Source of the DNA: Nonomuraea sp. NEAU-A123
GTDB taxonomy: Bacteria > Actinomycetota > Actinomycetes > Streptosporangiales > Streptosporangiaceae
Assembly: GCF_018603905.1 (NCBI RefSeq)
Contig: NZ_JAHFZZ010000031.1
Span: forward strand, 1-64,000
Length of the DNA: 64,000 bases
Direction: 5' to 3'
In this document: one piece after another, positions 9,123-18,177 of the stretch
Position numbering within the stretch: position 1 is the first letter of the stretch
How the letters are laid out: each line of letters begins with the position of its first letter
The notes under the pieces: generated by a model
The model's database searches: none
Seen by the model: only the letters and a program-made list of their open reading frames with translations
Told to the model about the DNA's origin: nothing
Program-made: the position numbers and the translations under genes

Positions 9123-10592
9123 TCAGCGGGCGGGATCCAGGATGACCTTCACCTCCTCTCGCGTGTCCGCCCTCAGGGCGCGAGTCTCGGGATCGTAGAC
9201 CAAGGTCATGCGGTCGGCGCGCAGACGGCCGATGATGTCCGCGACGCCGAGCGGCAGAGCGCTGGTCGGCCAGCCGGCGAGATCAGGTCCGGCCAGCAGC
9301 ACGTACAGGGCCGGCAGGTGCGGCAGGATGCGATCCTGGCGGATGTAGAGGTTCTTGGGCCGGTCGGGATCGGGACGGCTGGCGCTGCTGTGGCCGTGTC
9401 GACACCGGTAGGCGGCCCGGTTGTTGGCCCAGCACGACTCCAGCCGTCGGCCACAGATCCCGCAGCGCAACAGCCCAGCCAGCAAATAACAGCGCTCCGA
9501 ACGCGTCCCGTCGGCTACGGCGCGCATTCCCTGTAGTGCGATGAAGTCCGCCTCACTGACCAGCGCCGGATGCGCGGGCCGTGTGGAGATCACCCAGCCG
9601 TCGGGCAGGTTCCACCGCTGCACCTGCCGATGCCCCAGCCCGGTGTTGCCCGGATCGATCAACTCGTGCTCGCTCGGCTGCCGGTTCCACACCTGCCGCC
9701 CCGTATACCGCGGATTACACAGAATCGCCCGCACCGTGGTCAGCGTCCACCCGGCACCCGACCGGTGCGCATTACGCTTCGGATCTGCGGCCGACGGGCA
9801 CGGCACGTCGGCGTCGTTGAGCGCCCTGGTGATCCTGGCCAGGCTATGTCCGGCCCGCCGCTGGGCGAACATCCACGTGACGATCGGCGCGGTGTCCGGG
9901 TCCGGCTCCAACCGCCACGCCCGCCGCCCCCATGCCGCATGCGCCCGGTTCGGATGCGGGCCAGCATCCACCAGCCGATACCCATACGGCGGACGCCCGC
10001 CCTGGTACCGGCCCTGCTCGCGGACTTGAGCCGCCATCGCGGTCCGCACCCGAATCCGAGCCCGGGTGATCTCCCGCTTGGACTGGATCCCGAGCGCGAT
10101 CATCAACTGCTCGTGCCCCTCGCCGGCAAAGTCGACCCGGCCACCGACCTCGGGCATCCACAACTGCACGCCATAATGCTCGAATAACGGCGCCATCAGA
10201 GCGAACTGGCTGCCGTAGAAACCACGCTCATACTCTCCCACCACGATCGCGTCGAACCCGCGCTCCGGGTCGGCCATCGCCACCACCAACGCCGCAGCCT
10301 CCGGCCGCCGCGACCACGGCAATACCCGGCTTTGCCCAACATCGAAGTACTCGGCCACGATCCGCCCGAACCGCGCCACCAAAACTGCAGCCTGATCCCG
10401 CTGCCGCGCCCGCGACGACACCGGATCCTGATGATCCTCCGTCGACACCCGCCCATAAAACACGAACCGCAACCCGCGCCGGCGCGGCTCGATCACCCGG
10501 CACCGTCTCGTCCGCGCCGCCCATGCCACCAGCGTGTCGTCACTCACCTCCTGCACCGTCATCAGGGGCAGGGGTACCAGCGTCGCAGCCAT
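9123..10592 (-). CDS. Large serine recombinase, copy 1
   Basis: The N-terminal resolvase domain has the catalytic serine in FYGRVSTEDHQDP (about residue 50). The Recombinase domain follows (GRPPYGYRLVDAGP, AILCNPRYTGRQVWNRQ), then a zinc ribbon (CGICGRRLESCW ... YRCRHG). Such enzymes catalyse site-specific integration or excision. The ATG is preceded by AGAGGTGG. At 489 residues it is shorter than its relative at 33416-35266 and lacks most of the coiled-coil after the zinc ribbon, which in phiC31-type integrases controls directionality. It may therefore be a specialised or partly degraded integrase. It is followed by a DUF2637 gene. Confidence 0.9.
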   Translation of the reverse strand: MAATLVPLPLMTVQEVSDDTLVAWAARTRRCRVIEPRRRGLRFVFYGRVSTEDHQDPVSSRARQRDQAAVLVARFGRIVAEYFDVGQSRVLPWSRRPEAAALVVAMADPERGFDAIVVGEYERGFYGSQFALMAPLFEHYGVQLWMPEVGGRVDFAGEGHEQLMIALGIQSKREITRARIRVRTAMAAQVREQGRYQGGRPPYGYRLVDAGPHPNRAHAAWGRRAWRLEPDPDTAPIVTWMFAQRRAGHSLARITRALNDADVPCPSAADPKRNAHRSGAGWTLTTVRAILCNPRYTGRQVWNRQPSEHELIDPGNTGLGHRQVQRWNLPDGWVISTRPAHPALVSEADFIALQGMRAVADGTRSERCYLLAGLLRCGICGRRLESCWANNRAAYRCRHGHSSASRPDPDRPKNLYIRQDRILPHLPALYVLLAGPDLAGWPTSALPLGVADIIGRLRADRMTLVYDPETRALRADTREEVKVILDPAR

Positions 10593-11119
10593 GGTCCACC
10601 TCTCGCGTCCAGCCGGATAGCGCTCCTACATTTCATCATCCATAAAGATGATCACATAGGTCACAAGCGACAGAGTTTTACATCAGAGGATAATTTTCTA
10701 CATCCAGTCGGCACATATATACTACTGGTCTTCATATTTACCATTTCGCTTACGCGAAGAGCTCCATGAGGGCGCCTCGCGATTTGCAGCCAGGGGCGCG
10801 ACGTTAGCTCAGGTCGGCGAGGAAGCCGTCCAGGTGCAAGGCGAGCGGGTGAGCACCGCCGAACTGCTCGGCGACGACTGCGTTCCATATGCCCGCCTTT
10901 AGCCCTCCGCTGGCCTGGTCCGCCTCGTTGCCAGATAACCGGGGAACGAAGGGGGCGCGCTGGGCGGCGACTGCCCAGCTCGTTCCCGGCCCGTGATCGC
11001 TATCTTGCTGGATAGCGAAGGTTATCCAGCAAGCTATCCACGGACTCAGATATGGTGCCCCAAAAGGCTAGCGGCCTCCTATGCGTGGCCCTGTTACGGC
11101 AAACCAACGAGGTAAGGAC
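10593..11119. promoter_or_regulatory. Intergenic region with an 11-bp perfect inverted repeat
   Basis: About 530 bp without a convincing gene. An AT-rich tract at 10620-10760 precedes the recombinase start on the minus strand and probably holds its promoter. A perfect inverted repeat, CTTGCTGGATA at 11004-11014 and TATCCAGCAAG at 11023-11033 with an 8-nt loop, sits about 90 bp before the plus-strand gene at 11120. No T-run follows, so an operator is more likely than a terminator. Short reading frames at 10661-10888 look non-coding. Confidence 0.5.
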
Positions 11120-12091
11120 ATGCGAGCCGCCGGCGCGAAGGGGTCGAACATCCACTTCCCGCTGTCCGCAAACGGCATGGACTACCTGATCAGCGTGGTA
11201 GACCACCTCGACGGCGACCCAAGCCCACGCGATCTCAAATACGCGGTCCTCCACCTTCAGGCCGCCACCGAAGTCCTCCTCAAAGCCTGCTTGATCATCT
11301 TTGACTGGCGTCTGGTGTTCACGAAACCTGACGAGGCCGATGAGAGGCTTTACAAACGGGGCGACTTCAACAGCTGCGACATGAGCCAAACGATCAAACG
11401 ACTTCGTGACCAAGGCGTCTCGATCCCACCTGAGATCAAGGCGGCCATCACCCGTCTGGCAAACCATCGCAACCGCCTTCAGCACTTCGGCCTCACCAGT
11501 ACGGCAATCGCGATCGAGGCCGCCGCAGCCGAAGTCCTGGACTTCCTGCTCACCTTCATCCACGAACAGCTCCAACCGGACCTTCAGGGCACCGAAGAAG
11601 CACATGTTGCGGACGGGATGGAACTGGTGCGGGGCCGATTGCACCAGATCAGGACACTCGTCACCACGCGGATGAAGCGACTCCGACCCGAACTCCAGCC
11701 CTATGCGGCACAGACGCTCAAATGCCCAAACTGCGGGCAGTGGGCAATGATCGCAGACGCCGGCGAGGCCCAATGCCGGTTCTGCCAGACGGAGTGGGAT
11801 CCCAACACGCTGCCTCTTGCGTACATGGTGGACGTGTTGGGAAACTCGTGGCGCGCCTTCCGCAAGGGCGAGCCCCCAGCCGACGTGTGCCCTGAATGCT
11901 GGGGCGAAACTCTAGTCCACGGGGCGTTTCTAGCGGACGCTCCGGAGACTCCCCGCTCATTCTGCTTCGGTTGCTCCCATGCCTTCGACGGCCTCGCCAA
12001 TTGCATCCGATGTGGACTCCCCTTCCAAATCGGCGCGGACGGATGGCCGATCTGCAGAACCTGTCGGGACGAGATGACAGCGCGAGACTGA
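11120..12091 (+). CDS. HEPN-like protein with C-terminal zinc ribbons
   Basis: About 323 residues. The ATG at 11120 is chosen for its GAGGTAAGG ribosome site; an upstream ATG at 11081 has none. The N-terminal helical half contains HLQAATEVLLKACLI and ITRLANHRNRLQHFG. RNRLQH fits the Rx4-6H motif of HEPN ribonucleases. The C-terminal half carries at least three zinc-ribbon CxxC pairs (CPNCG/CRFC, CPEC/CFGC, CIRCG/CRTC), suggesting nucleic-acid or protein binding. HEPN proteins are common RNases in toxin-antitoxin and phage-defence systems. No obvious antitoxin neighbour is present. I do not recognise a named family; a structural HEPN without RNase activity is possible. Confidence 0.6.
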   Translation: MRAAGAKGSNIHFPLSANGMDYLISVVDHLDGDPSPRDLKYAVLHLQAATEVLLKACLIIFDWRLVFTKPDEADERLYKRGDFNSCDMSQTIKRLRDQGVSIPPEIKAAITRLANHRNRLQHFGLTSTAIAIEAAAAEVLDFLLTFIHEQLQPDLQGTEEAHVADGMELVRGRLHQIRTLVTTRMKRLRPELQPYAAQTLKCPNCGQWAMIADAGEAQCRFCQTEWDPNTLPLAYMVDVLGNSWRAFRKGEPPADVCPECWGETLVHGAFLADAPETPRSFCFGCSHAFDGLANCIRCGLPFQIGADGWPICRTCRDEMTARD

Positions 12092-12189
12092 GGAAGGCAT
12101 GGAATCGAGGATACGGCGGGCCGCTACCGGCGGTGGTCTATCATCTGGACCGCTAGCCTCTGATCGTGCGGCAGCACAGGGAGAGTGAT

Positions 12190-12490
12190 GCGCGGCTGGA
12201 TAACCCGGCGCTGTTTTTCAACCGCTACCGCGGCGGCCAGGTGAAGACCCGCGCCGTCGACCGGCTGCTCGACGAGCTCGCCCTCGACGGTCGACGACAA
12301 CGGCACGCCCGCCATCTCCGTGTGCACCCTGCGTCACACCTTCGCCATCAACCTGCTGCGTCAGAGCATCGACATCGTCGTGCCCACCGAGCCGATGGGG
12401 CATGCCCGCCTGGGCACCACCCGCCGCCACACCCTGCCCACCCACGGCGACCTTGAGGCCGCGGTCGCCATGCTGCCCACCGACCAGTAG
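12190..12490 (+). pseudogene. Tyrosine recombinase (XerC/D-like) C-terminal remnant
   Basis: Reading across a frameshift near 12290 gives the end of a phage-type integrase: DNPALFFNRYRGGQ, then CTLRHTFAINLLRQ (catalytic Arg and His context) and MGHARLG, ending at TAG 12488-12490. The catalytic tyrosine position reads RRHTLPT instead of the expected RRYTLPT, a Tyr-to-His change. The N-terminal core-binding domain is absent. It is a dead relic of an earlier integrated element. Confidence 0.75.
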
Positions 12491-12552
12491 CGGCACGCCG
12501 CCGTTCAGACGATCCGGCCAGGCTTCGCTGCCGCCCGCTTGGCGAGGTTGAT

Positions 12553-13173
12553 TCACGTGTCAGCTGGGCCCACGGCAACGTGGTCACCACACCAGATGAT
12601 CTCGTGGCGGCGAGGCAGGGGGTCGATTAGGACCATTGGTTTTCTGGCAAGGAAGAACGCCGATCCGCGTCCACGTCTCTGTCCAGCTCGCAGCCAGGAC
12701 TGAATCGCCGTTGCAGGATCGTCATCGGGTGGATCCTGCAGTGCACGTTTCATCACATCCACCCGCCGCCCTTGGTGCTCACTGGCCCATGAAGCCCACA
12801 GCCGTCGTTCGCGGTCATTGCGTGCATCGGCCAATCGGTAGTCCTGTCTGCCCAAATTCGACGGGCCGAAGTCGTAGCGCATGACCAGCTGGGAGTACTC
12901 CGGAAACCGGCGCCCGGGGAGCGCAGCGAAGAACATCCACACGTCCAAATCCTTTACCCCGGTGGCACCTGTGAGCATGTGCAATGCAGCGCCCTGTGCC
13001 AGCACGCTTGCGATCATTCGGTCCTGGAACTCGGGGCACCGCTGGACAAACCTTCGGAGTTCAGCCGCCACGATCTCGGCCAGTCTGTCGAGGTGGTTTC
13101 TGGCAACCGGCTCATACGATCTGACCGCAAGCTCCATGTGAGAACGAATACCATTCGGCAGATGTGCCAGCAA
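12553..13173 (-). CDS. Putative nucleotidyltransferase-fold protein
   Basis: This 206-residue protein has GAALHMLTGATGVKDLDVWM in the middle, which resembles the nucleotidyltransferase signature hG...DxD (here KDLDVW), followed by RRVDVMKRAL as a candidate third acidic strand. Minimal nucleotidyltransferases occur as toxins (MNT/AbiEii-like) or tRNA-modifying enzymes. Start is uncertain: a TTG at 13173 or an ATG at 13137, neither with a strong ribosome site. It stands alone on the minus strand between divergently oriented genes and has no evident partner. Confidence 0.5.
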   Translation of the reverse strand: MLAHLPNGIRSHMELAVRSYEPVARNHLDRLAEIVAAELRRFVQRCPEFQDRMIASVLAQGAALHMLTGATGVKDLDVWMFFAALPGRRFPEYSQLVMRYDFGPSNLGRQDYRLADARNDRERRLWASWASEHQGRRVDVMKRALQDPPDDDPATAIQSWLRAGQRRGRGSAFFLARKPMVLIDPLPRRHEIIWCGDHVAVGPADT

Positions 13174-13344
13174 GCCGCACGAGAAGATCTCACATCGGCC
13201 AGATCTTTCTCGGTCTTCGCCGGTTGACCACTGGCGGCCTCACCAGCACGCATGGCCGGTCGAAATGCTTGCGCGTGGGAATCAACACCGGGCTTCTCAT
13301 ATCAGGTGGGAGACGAGGAAGCGCCAGACGATTACCGTCACGGT

Positions 13345-14070
13345 GTGGATGAGTCTGAGGTCACCCTTGTTGCCGCCGTCATTGCTGCCGTGGCCGCCAT
13401 CGTCGGGCCAATTGTCAGCATCGTGAACAGTCGCTTGGTTAAGCGAAGGGAAGAACTCCGGACGCGCGAGCGAACAGCTGCTCAGGGTGCGCTCGAGGTC
13501 ATCGCCAAGTTGCTGCTCCTGGAGCCCGACCCACGCGAAGGAATCGAGATGGCCGAGATCCGAGAGGATGTTCGTAGAGACCAAGCTCGAAAGCGGGGTC
13601 TGCCCCTCCCTAAGCCCCTCCCCAAGCCGGCGCTGCCGGACAAGTCACAGGTAAAGGACTGGGAGAGGCGCCGCGACGATCTGCTGATCGCTCTGGACCT
13701 GCATGTCAGCAACTTCTCAAATAACGATCTCCGCAACCGACTCGATGCCGCGTACGAGATCCTCTCCTATCGCTTCGCCCTCTGGTGGACGATTCACGCG
13801 CCGGAATCGGTGTTGCGACGCGTCGCCTGCTATCACGCGAGGGCTTGCATACGCTCATTCTACCGGGGCGACCGAACGTTGCCCGAGACGCCGGACCGGT
13901 TCACCCAAGCCGTCGATGCGCTCAACGACTGGAAAGCAGAGCAGGACGTGATGGCCGAATTTGCAAAGCAGGAACGGCTGGAACGGCAAATGGCGGAAGA
14001 TCAGGAGTTCCTGCGGGAGTTAGCCGCCGACGAGATAACCGGGGACGACTCGAGCACTCCTTCCCCGTGA
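13345..14070 (+). CDS. Membrane-anchored protein of unknown function
   Basis: About 241 residues from the GTG at 13345; an ATG at 13252 would add 31 residues of low-complexity character. One N-terminal transmembrane helix (VTLVAAVIAAVAAIVGPIVS) is followed by a positively charged cytoplasmic region, a proline-rich linker (LPLPKPLPKPALP) and a helical domain rich in Trp, Arg and Glu, ending in an acidic tail. Type N-in anchoring with a soluble sensor or effector domain is likely. I do not recognise the family. Its neighbours are mobile-element and defence-like genes. Confidence 0.6.
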   Translation: MDESEVTLVAAVIAAVAAIVGPIVSIVNSRLVKRREELRTRERTAAQGALEVIAKLLLLEPDPREGIEMAEIREDVRRDQARKRGLPLPKPLPKPALPDKSQVKDWERRRDDLLIALDLHVSNFSNNDLRNRLDAAYEILSYRFALWWTIHAPESVLRRVACYHARACIRSFYRGDRTLPETPDRFTQAVDALNDWKAEQDVMAEFAKQERLERQMAEDQEFLRELAADEITGDDSSTPSP

Positions 14071-14717
14071 CACAGCTCGCCTGGCTGATTGGGACACCGC
14101 AAGGTTAGCTTGCGGCTCTGGGGTGTCGGCGTTTCACGCCTCGTTTCAGCCGGGCGTGTTCTTATTGCGCGGCATGCCGTGTCACGCGCACGGCCTGAGC
14201 GATCAGCGCCACGACAGCGGGGGCGACCGACTGCGGGTCCGTTCGAGGTCAGCGCGGCATTCGGCGTCCAGGCGGGCGAGGACGTTCTCGCGGTGCCCGC
14301 GCTGACAGCGATGACGGCGACCTCGACGATCGGGCGGCGTCATGGGCGGCGCGGGGCCGTATGCAGGGCGATGGCCTCATCCAGCACGGCGAGTGACCGA
14401 CCAGACGCCAGGCCGCTTGCCCAGCCGGGCCACGGCCTGGGCGACGGTGACGGGCTCGACGCCGTGGCTGGAAGGCACAGTCACCTCCAGACACATGCAA
14501 AAGCCCCGTCCGGCTGGCTGAGGGCACACGTGTTTGCGCTGAGCAAAGTGTTGCACGCATCAGAGCGGCATCAAAGATCTCGTCCCGCCACCGCCAGATC
14601 GGACCCGCCCACCGGTTGGTGGCCGGGTCCTCAATCGTTGCTCTTCCTACGTCAGAATGTGGGGTGAACGCCTCGCAGCCACCGCCCTGATCGCACAGCA
14701 AAACCCCAGCACCCAGC
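14071..14717. other. Gene-poor region with a frameshifted remnant
   Basis: No intact gene is convincing in these 650 bp. On the minus strand, fragments with protein-like composition occur in successive frames: VEPVTVAQAVARLGKRPGV, then LAVLDEAIALHTAPRRP, then HRENVLARLDAECRADLERT (about 14480 down to 14190). They look like a decayed small mobile-element gene. Longer plus-strand frames here are shadows with skewed composition. Confidence 0.35.
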
Positions 14718-15008
14718 TCAGGTCGTACGGCGCTTTCGCCCAGAACGTCTTACTCGGGGAAGATCTTCGACCTGAACCGTGGCAGTGGCGAACTCGTCGT
14801 GCAACTGCTGCCTGTACGAATGCACAGCCGCACTGAGTGCTTCCTTGTCGAGCGGTGCCATGGCGACCAGCGCTGCCAGCAATTGAGCCCTTGAGACCTG
14901 CTCTCCTGCCGCAGTTGCCAGGGCCGCCAATACCTCGAGTCGGGCGTCAACGGCGTCCGGCCACTGCACTGATGTGGTGCGTTTGGTCGAGTCCCTGAGG
15001 AGCTCCAT
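14718..15008 (-). CDS. Small protein, possible regulator
   Basis: A 96-residue protein from the ATG at 15008, preceded by AGAGAAGAGGC. A longer frame to 15158 would overlap the divergent gene. It is helical and charged (ARLEVLAALATAAGEQVSRAQLLAALVAMAP, split by short turns) with a basic tail (RRSGRKRRTT), compatible with a small DNA-binding or partner protein. It is divergent from the hypermodification-family gene at 15064 and shares its AT-rich promoter region. No family recognised. Confidence 0.55.
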   Translation of the reverse strand: MELLRDSTKRTTSVQWPDAVDARLEVLAALATAAGEQVSRAQLLAALVAMAPLDKEALSAAVHSYRQQLHDEFATATVQVEDLPRVRRSGRKRRTT

Positions 15009-15035
15009 GCCTCTTCTCTCGCATTCGCAGGCGCA

Positions 15036-15063
15036 AGATATACATGAGATATATAATTCTACG
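15036..15063 (+). promoter_or_regulatory. Promoter with perfect TATAAT and AGATATA direct repeat
   Basis: A perfect -10 hexamer TATAAT lies at 15052-15057, seven bases before a GTG at 15064, so the mRNA is probably leaderless. AGATATA occurs at 15036-15042 and 15047-15053, an 11-bp-period direct repeat overlapping the -10, which could be an operator. No good -35 is visible. Confidence 0.6.
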
Positions 15064-16107
15064 GTGTCGACAACGATCAAACCGAGGGCTGCCTTCGACG
15101 GGACGTCAGAGCTGGTCATCGCGGGTCGGCGGCTGAGCCCCACAACGGTGTTCGACACCTACTGGCGCTTCGCTGCGGAGCGGCAGCGGGTGTACGAGAG
15201 GAAGCTCGCCGGGCAGGTCGGCCCATGGACAGCTGATCCGATCTTGGCCAGATACCGCTTCACCAACTGCTATCGGGCTAGTGACCGCGTGAGCCAACAC
15301 CTCATCACCCAGGTCATCTACCGAGGGCCGTCCGAGTGGTCTGAGGTTTTCTTCCGGGTCATGCTGTTTAAGCTGTTCAACCGGATCTCCACCTGGCGGT
15401 TGCTGACAGCCGTACTCGGCGAGATCAGTTGGGCGAACTACTCGTGGCAGGCCTATGACGCCGTATTGAGCGGCGCCTTCTCTGAAGGACAGCGTCTGTA
15501 CTCGCCCGCCTACGTGATCCCGCAGCCACCGCTTGGTGAGCTGCGTAAGCACCGTAATCACCTACGGTTGCTGGAACTGATGATGGCTACCGACGCGCCA
15601 GCCAAGATCGCCTCTGCGACCACCATGGCGGCGGCTTTCGAGGTCTTGAAGGGATATCCCGGGTTGGGGGACTTCCTTGCGTTCCAGTTCCTGATTGACC
15701 TCAACTACACGTCGGTCCTGAGTTTCAGCGAGATGGACTTCGTCGTGGCCGGTCCCGGAGCTCGTGACGGCATCCGCAAATGCTTCGGCCTTGGCGCGCA
15801 GGGCGTCGAGGCGGAGGTGATCCGGTACATGGCTGACATGCAGGAGGTCCAGTTCGAGCGTCTCGGCCTGGAGTTCTCTGGCTTGTTCGGTAGGCGTTTG
15901 CAGTTGATCGACTGCCAGAACCTCTTCTGCGAGGTCGACAAATACTCGCGCGTGGCCCATCCCCACGTGCAGGGTGTCAGCGGTCGTACCCGGATCAAGC
16001 AGGGCTACCGGGCAGATTCGGCTCCTTTGACCGCATGGTTTCCGCCGAAGTGGGAGATCAATAGCGAAGAGCTGCCCCCTGCGGAGTGCCTTGAGCAGCG
16101 GCGGTGA
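15064..16107 (+). CDS. Putative DNA base hypermodification protein (HMUDK_hel family)
   Basis: About 347 residues from a GTG at 15064, directly after a TATAAT box. VFDTYWRFAAERQRVYERKL, FTNCYRASDRVSQ, FRVMLFKLFNRISTWRLL and YPGLGDFLAFQFLIDLNYT match my recollection of the 5-hmdU DNA kinase helical domain / glutamyl-putrescinyl-thymine pyrophosphorylase family. These all-helical, glycosylase-like proteins act in hypermodified thymine pathways in phages and some bacteria. It has no P-loop; the P-loop kinase is a separate gene at 20005-20607. A ThyA-like gene lies next to it in convergent orientation. The reaction here is unknown; possible roles are base excision, transfer or modification of 5-hydroxymethyluracil derivatives. 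Confidence 0.72.
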   Translation: MSTTIKPRAAFDGTSELVIAGRRLSPTTVFDTYWRFAAERQRVYERKLAGQVGPWTADPILARYRFTNCYRASDRVSQHLITQVIYRGPSEWSEVFFRVMLFKLFNRISTWRLLTAVLGEISWANYSWQAYDAVLSGAFSEGQRLYSPAYVIPQPPLGELRKHRNHLRLLELMMATDAPAKIASATTMAAAFEVLKGYPGLGDFLAFQFLIDLNYTSVLSFSEMDFVVAGPGARDGIRKCFGLGAQGVEAEVIRYMADMQEVQFERLGLEFSGLFGRRLQLIDCQNLFCEVDKYSRVAHPHVQGVSGRTRIKQGYRADSAPLTAWFPPKWEINSEELPPAECLEQRR

Positions 16108-16168
16108 CTTCTGGCGCCAGAGGCCGACCAGGCAAGTCTCAAGACATGTCCGCCGTGAGATCGACTTG

Positions 16169-17128
16169 TTAACCAGCGAAGCCGGGAATGATCTCGGGCT
16201 GCGATGTCAGCAAGCGCACTTGGCGGCGCGCCATCTCGATCTGCGCCTGCCCGGCTACGACCGTGAGCTGCCCAGTACGCAGTCCTGCCTGACTGGCCAC
16301 GTACTGAAGCAGCCGGCCCAGTCCCAGATAGTTTCCGTAGGCCCGCTCCACCATCGACTGGCTGCGGTAGTAGGCCAGCATGTGCACCTGGGCGTCGGCA
16401 TCGAGTTGGAATGAGCAGTGGCTCAGGCAGGGGAAGTGGCCAGGTGTTCGGTCTTTGCCGGGCACGTAGATCGGAGCGGTTGCCCCGTCGTCGGGCAGAA
16501 GCGAGAAGTCATTGGTCAGCTCACCCGGCTCCTGCGGCGCGGTGGTGTCCGTATCGGGTGCACCATCCACTTCGGGTTGGTCGATGAGTGCTTCGTAGCG
16601 GGTGAAGCGTGCACGGCCGCCTTTTTGAAGCCGATCCACGACAGCAGCTAGCTGGTCGACTGCTCCTTTGATTCCCGGATACGCGACCAGCCTGGCGAAG
16701 TAGGTACCGAACTGGTTGCCCTTGAATCCGCGTAGCCGTGGTAGGTAGCGCAGGTAGCGTTCGACCAGTTCCTTGTGGTTGGAGCTGGTGGCCGCAATGG
16801 CCGCGGGGAAGATCGTGTTGGCCACGGTGTCGACACCCGGCTGCCGGAGATCGTCGAGGAGTCTGTCTACTGCAGCTCGAATGTGCTTGTCCTCAGCGAC
16901 CGGGGCGTCAATTGACACGATCATGTGCAAAGCACGGGGTTCTGGCCGCCGCTGGCCCAGCGCACGCACGGCCTGCAGCCATGCTTCGGAGACGTTCGGT
17001 GCGTGGATGTACAGGACTGACATCGCGATGTCCGTTTCTCGCGGTAGACGGATCATGTTGTCGCGGCTGGGCTGGAATCTAGCCACGAACCCTGCGAGCG
17101 CAGGCGTTTCAGCCTCCCGGGCACACAT
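16169..17128 (-). CDS. Thymidylate synthase-like (hydroxymethylase-type) protein
   Basis: Up to 319 residues; internal ATGs at 17056 or 17026 (before SVLYIHAPNVSEAW) are plausible starts. The C-terminal half aligns with ThyA: a Cys-containing FPCLSHCSFQLD at the nucleophile region, then YYRSQSMVERAYGNYLGLG. The Arg of YRS corresponds to the phosphate-binding Arg and the Asn of YGNYLG to the uracil-reading Asn177 of E. coli ThyA. The likely substrate is therefore dUMP or a uracil nucleotide, giving a 5-hydroxymethyl or 5-methyl product. An early KGNQFGTYFARLVAYPG is in the place of the folate/nucleotide motif. It is last in an ACP-XRE-ImmA-ThyA run. Confidence 0.7.
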   Translation of the reverse strand: MCAREAETPALAGFVARFQPSRDNMIRLPRETDIAMSVLYIHAPNVSEAWLQAVRALGQRRPEPRALHMIVSIDAPVAEDKHIRAAVDRLLDDLRQPGVDTVANTIFPAAIAATSSNHKELVERYLRYLPRLRGFKGNQFGTYFARLVAYPGIKGAVDQLAAVVDRLQKGGRARFTRYEALIDQPEVDGAPDTDTTAPQEPGELTNDFSLLPDDGATAPIYVPGKDRTPGHFPCLSHCSFQLDADAQVHMLAYYRSQSMVERAYGNYLGLGRLLQYVASQAGLRTGQLTVVAGQAQIEMARRQVRLLTSQPEIIPGFAG

Positions 17129-17229
17129 CCCGGGACGTTCAGTCCGGTCGCCCGTCCGGACACGGGCGACTCACCATTGATGAGCTGGCCGATCCCGCTA
17201 GATCGGTAGCCAACCATTCCCCATCCACA

Positions 17230-18177
17230 TCAGTCTGGCTCGTTGAAGCCAACCCGAGGAACCCGGACGGGAGCTAGTGTCACCTCCCATCCGAGCCTTC
17301 CTGCTGCCGGATGCCGCAACGGACCTCCAGCAGAGAACTGGTCGGTGATATCGAACTCCAAGGGATCATCGAGATCTAGCTCAAATCCCAGCATGCCTGC
17401 TTCGTCCCCGCTCGGGGAGATAGCACGTCGTACCCCCGCCGGCTGACTGAGCGTCTCCGCAGCGGAATCCGTGGTTGATGACAAGCTCACCACTAGCCGG
17501 TCGCCGGGGCGTACGTGCAACGTAGCGCCGTGTGCGGCCGGACCGAGAACCCAGATGTCGTTGCCTGGTGATGAGGCAGCCCGACCGACGGCTCGTGCTC
17601 GAACCTTTCCTCTGGGCAAGCGTGCCCAACTGCGCGCGTTGGCCGAGGAGATGAGCTTCAGGCTGGCGAGATGGCGGAGCGTGCCCTGGTAGGAGGTACC
17701 CAAGTGCAGCCCGATTTGATACACCTCGTCAGGCCTCGTAATGGCCTCGACACCAAGAGCGGCGATCACCTTGCGAGTCGCTACGCGCGGCATCAGGAAC
17801 CAGGCGGCGAAGGCTTCCGCCTCCTTTTCCCTCACCGGCCATGCTCCTGGATCGTTGTCCTCGAACACTTGCGAGCCCTCAGATACACATTCGCCGTGAC
17901 CGAACACATGGTGGCCAAGTTCGTGAGCAGCGCTGTGGCGCTGATCAATGACGCTGCGGTGGCTGTTCAGCAGGACGCCCGCCTTCCTGCCTCCCGAACC
18001 TACGGCGGCCGGCAGGTAGGCACCGAACAGGGCCGACATTGGGGTGCATATCACCATCAGCCCTGCACGGTGTAAAGCCTGGTATACGTCGACGTACCGG
18101 CTCTGATCTAGATCCAGGTCGCGGTGTGCCTGAGCGGCCCGGATCATCGCACGCCCGTGCGCCAGCCCCCAGGTCAC
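17230..18177 (-). CDS. ImmA/IrrE family metallopeptidase
   Basis: A 315-residue protein containing the zinc motif HSAAHELGHHVFGHGE (HExxH within AAHELGHH), flanked by features of ImmA/IrrE peptidases: LNSHRSVIDQRHSAAHELGHH and AFAAWFLMPR. These enzymes cleave a partner XRE-family repressor in response to DNA damage or phage infection. The GTG start overlaps the stop of exactly such a regulator (GTGA at 18177-18174), giving strong operon support for a repressor/antirepressor pair. The C-terminal extension of about 130 residues is not recognised. It probably controls the hypermodification-like module. Confidence 0.88.
   Translation of the reverse strand: MTWGLAHGRAMIRAAQAHRDLDLDQSRYVDVYQALHRAGLMVICTPMSALFGAYLPAAVGSGGRKAGVLLNSHRSVIDQRHSAAHELGHHVFGHGECVSEGSQVFEDNDPGAWPVREKEAEAFAAWFLMPRVATRKVIAALGVEAITRPDEVYQIGLHLGTSYQGTLRHLASLKLISSANARSWARLPRGKVRARAVGRAASSPGNDIWVLGPAAHGATLHVRPGDRLVVSLSSTTDSAAETLSQPAGVRRAISPSGDEAGMLGFELDLDDPLEFDITDQFSAGGPLRHPAAGRLGWEVTLAPVRVPRVGFNEPD

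Noticed and set aside
11004..11033. Rho-independent terminator
   Set aside because: The 11-bp hairpin is not followed by a T-run and lies upstream of a gene rather than downstream of one.
14089..14667. 192-residue plus-strand protein
   Set aside because: Composition is skewed, no domain-like pattern is present, and better protein-like fragments occur on the minus strand.
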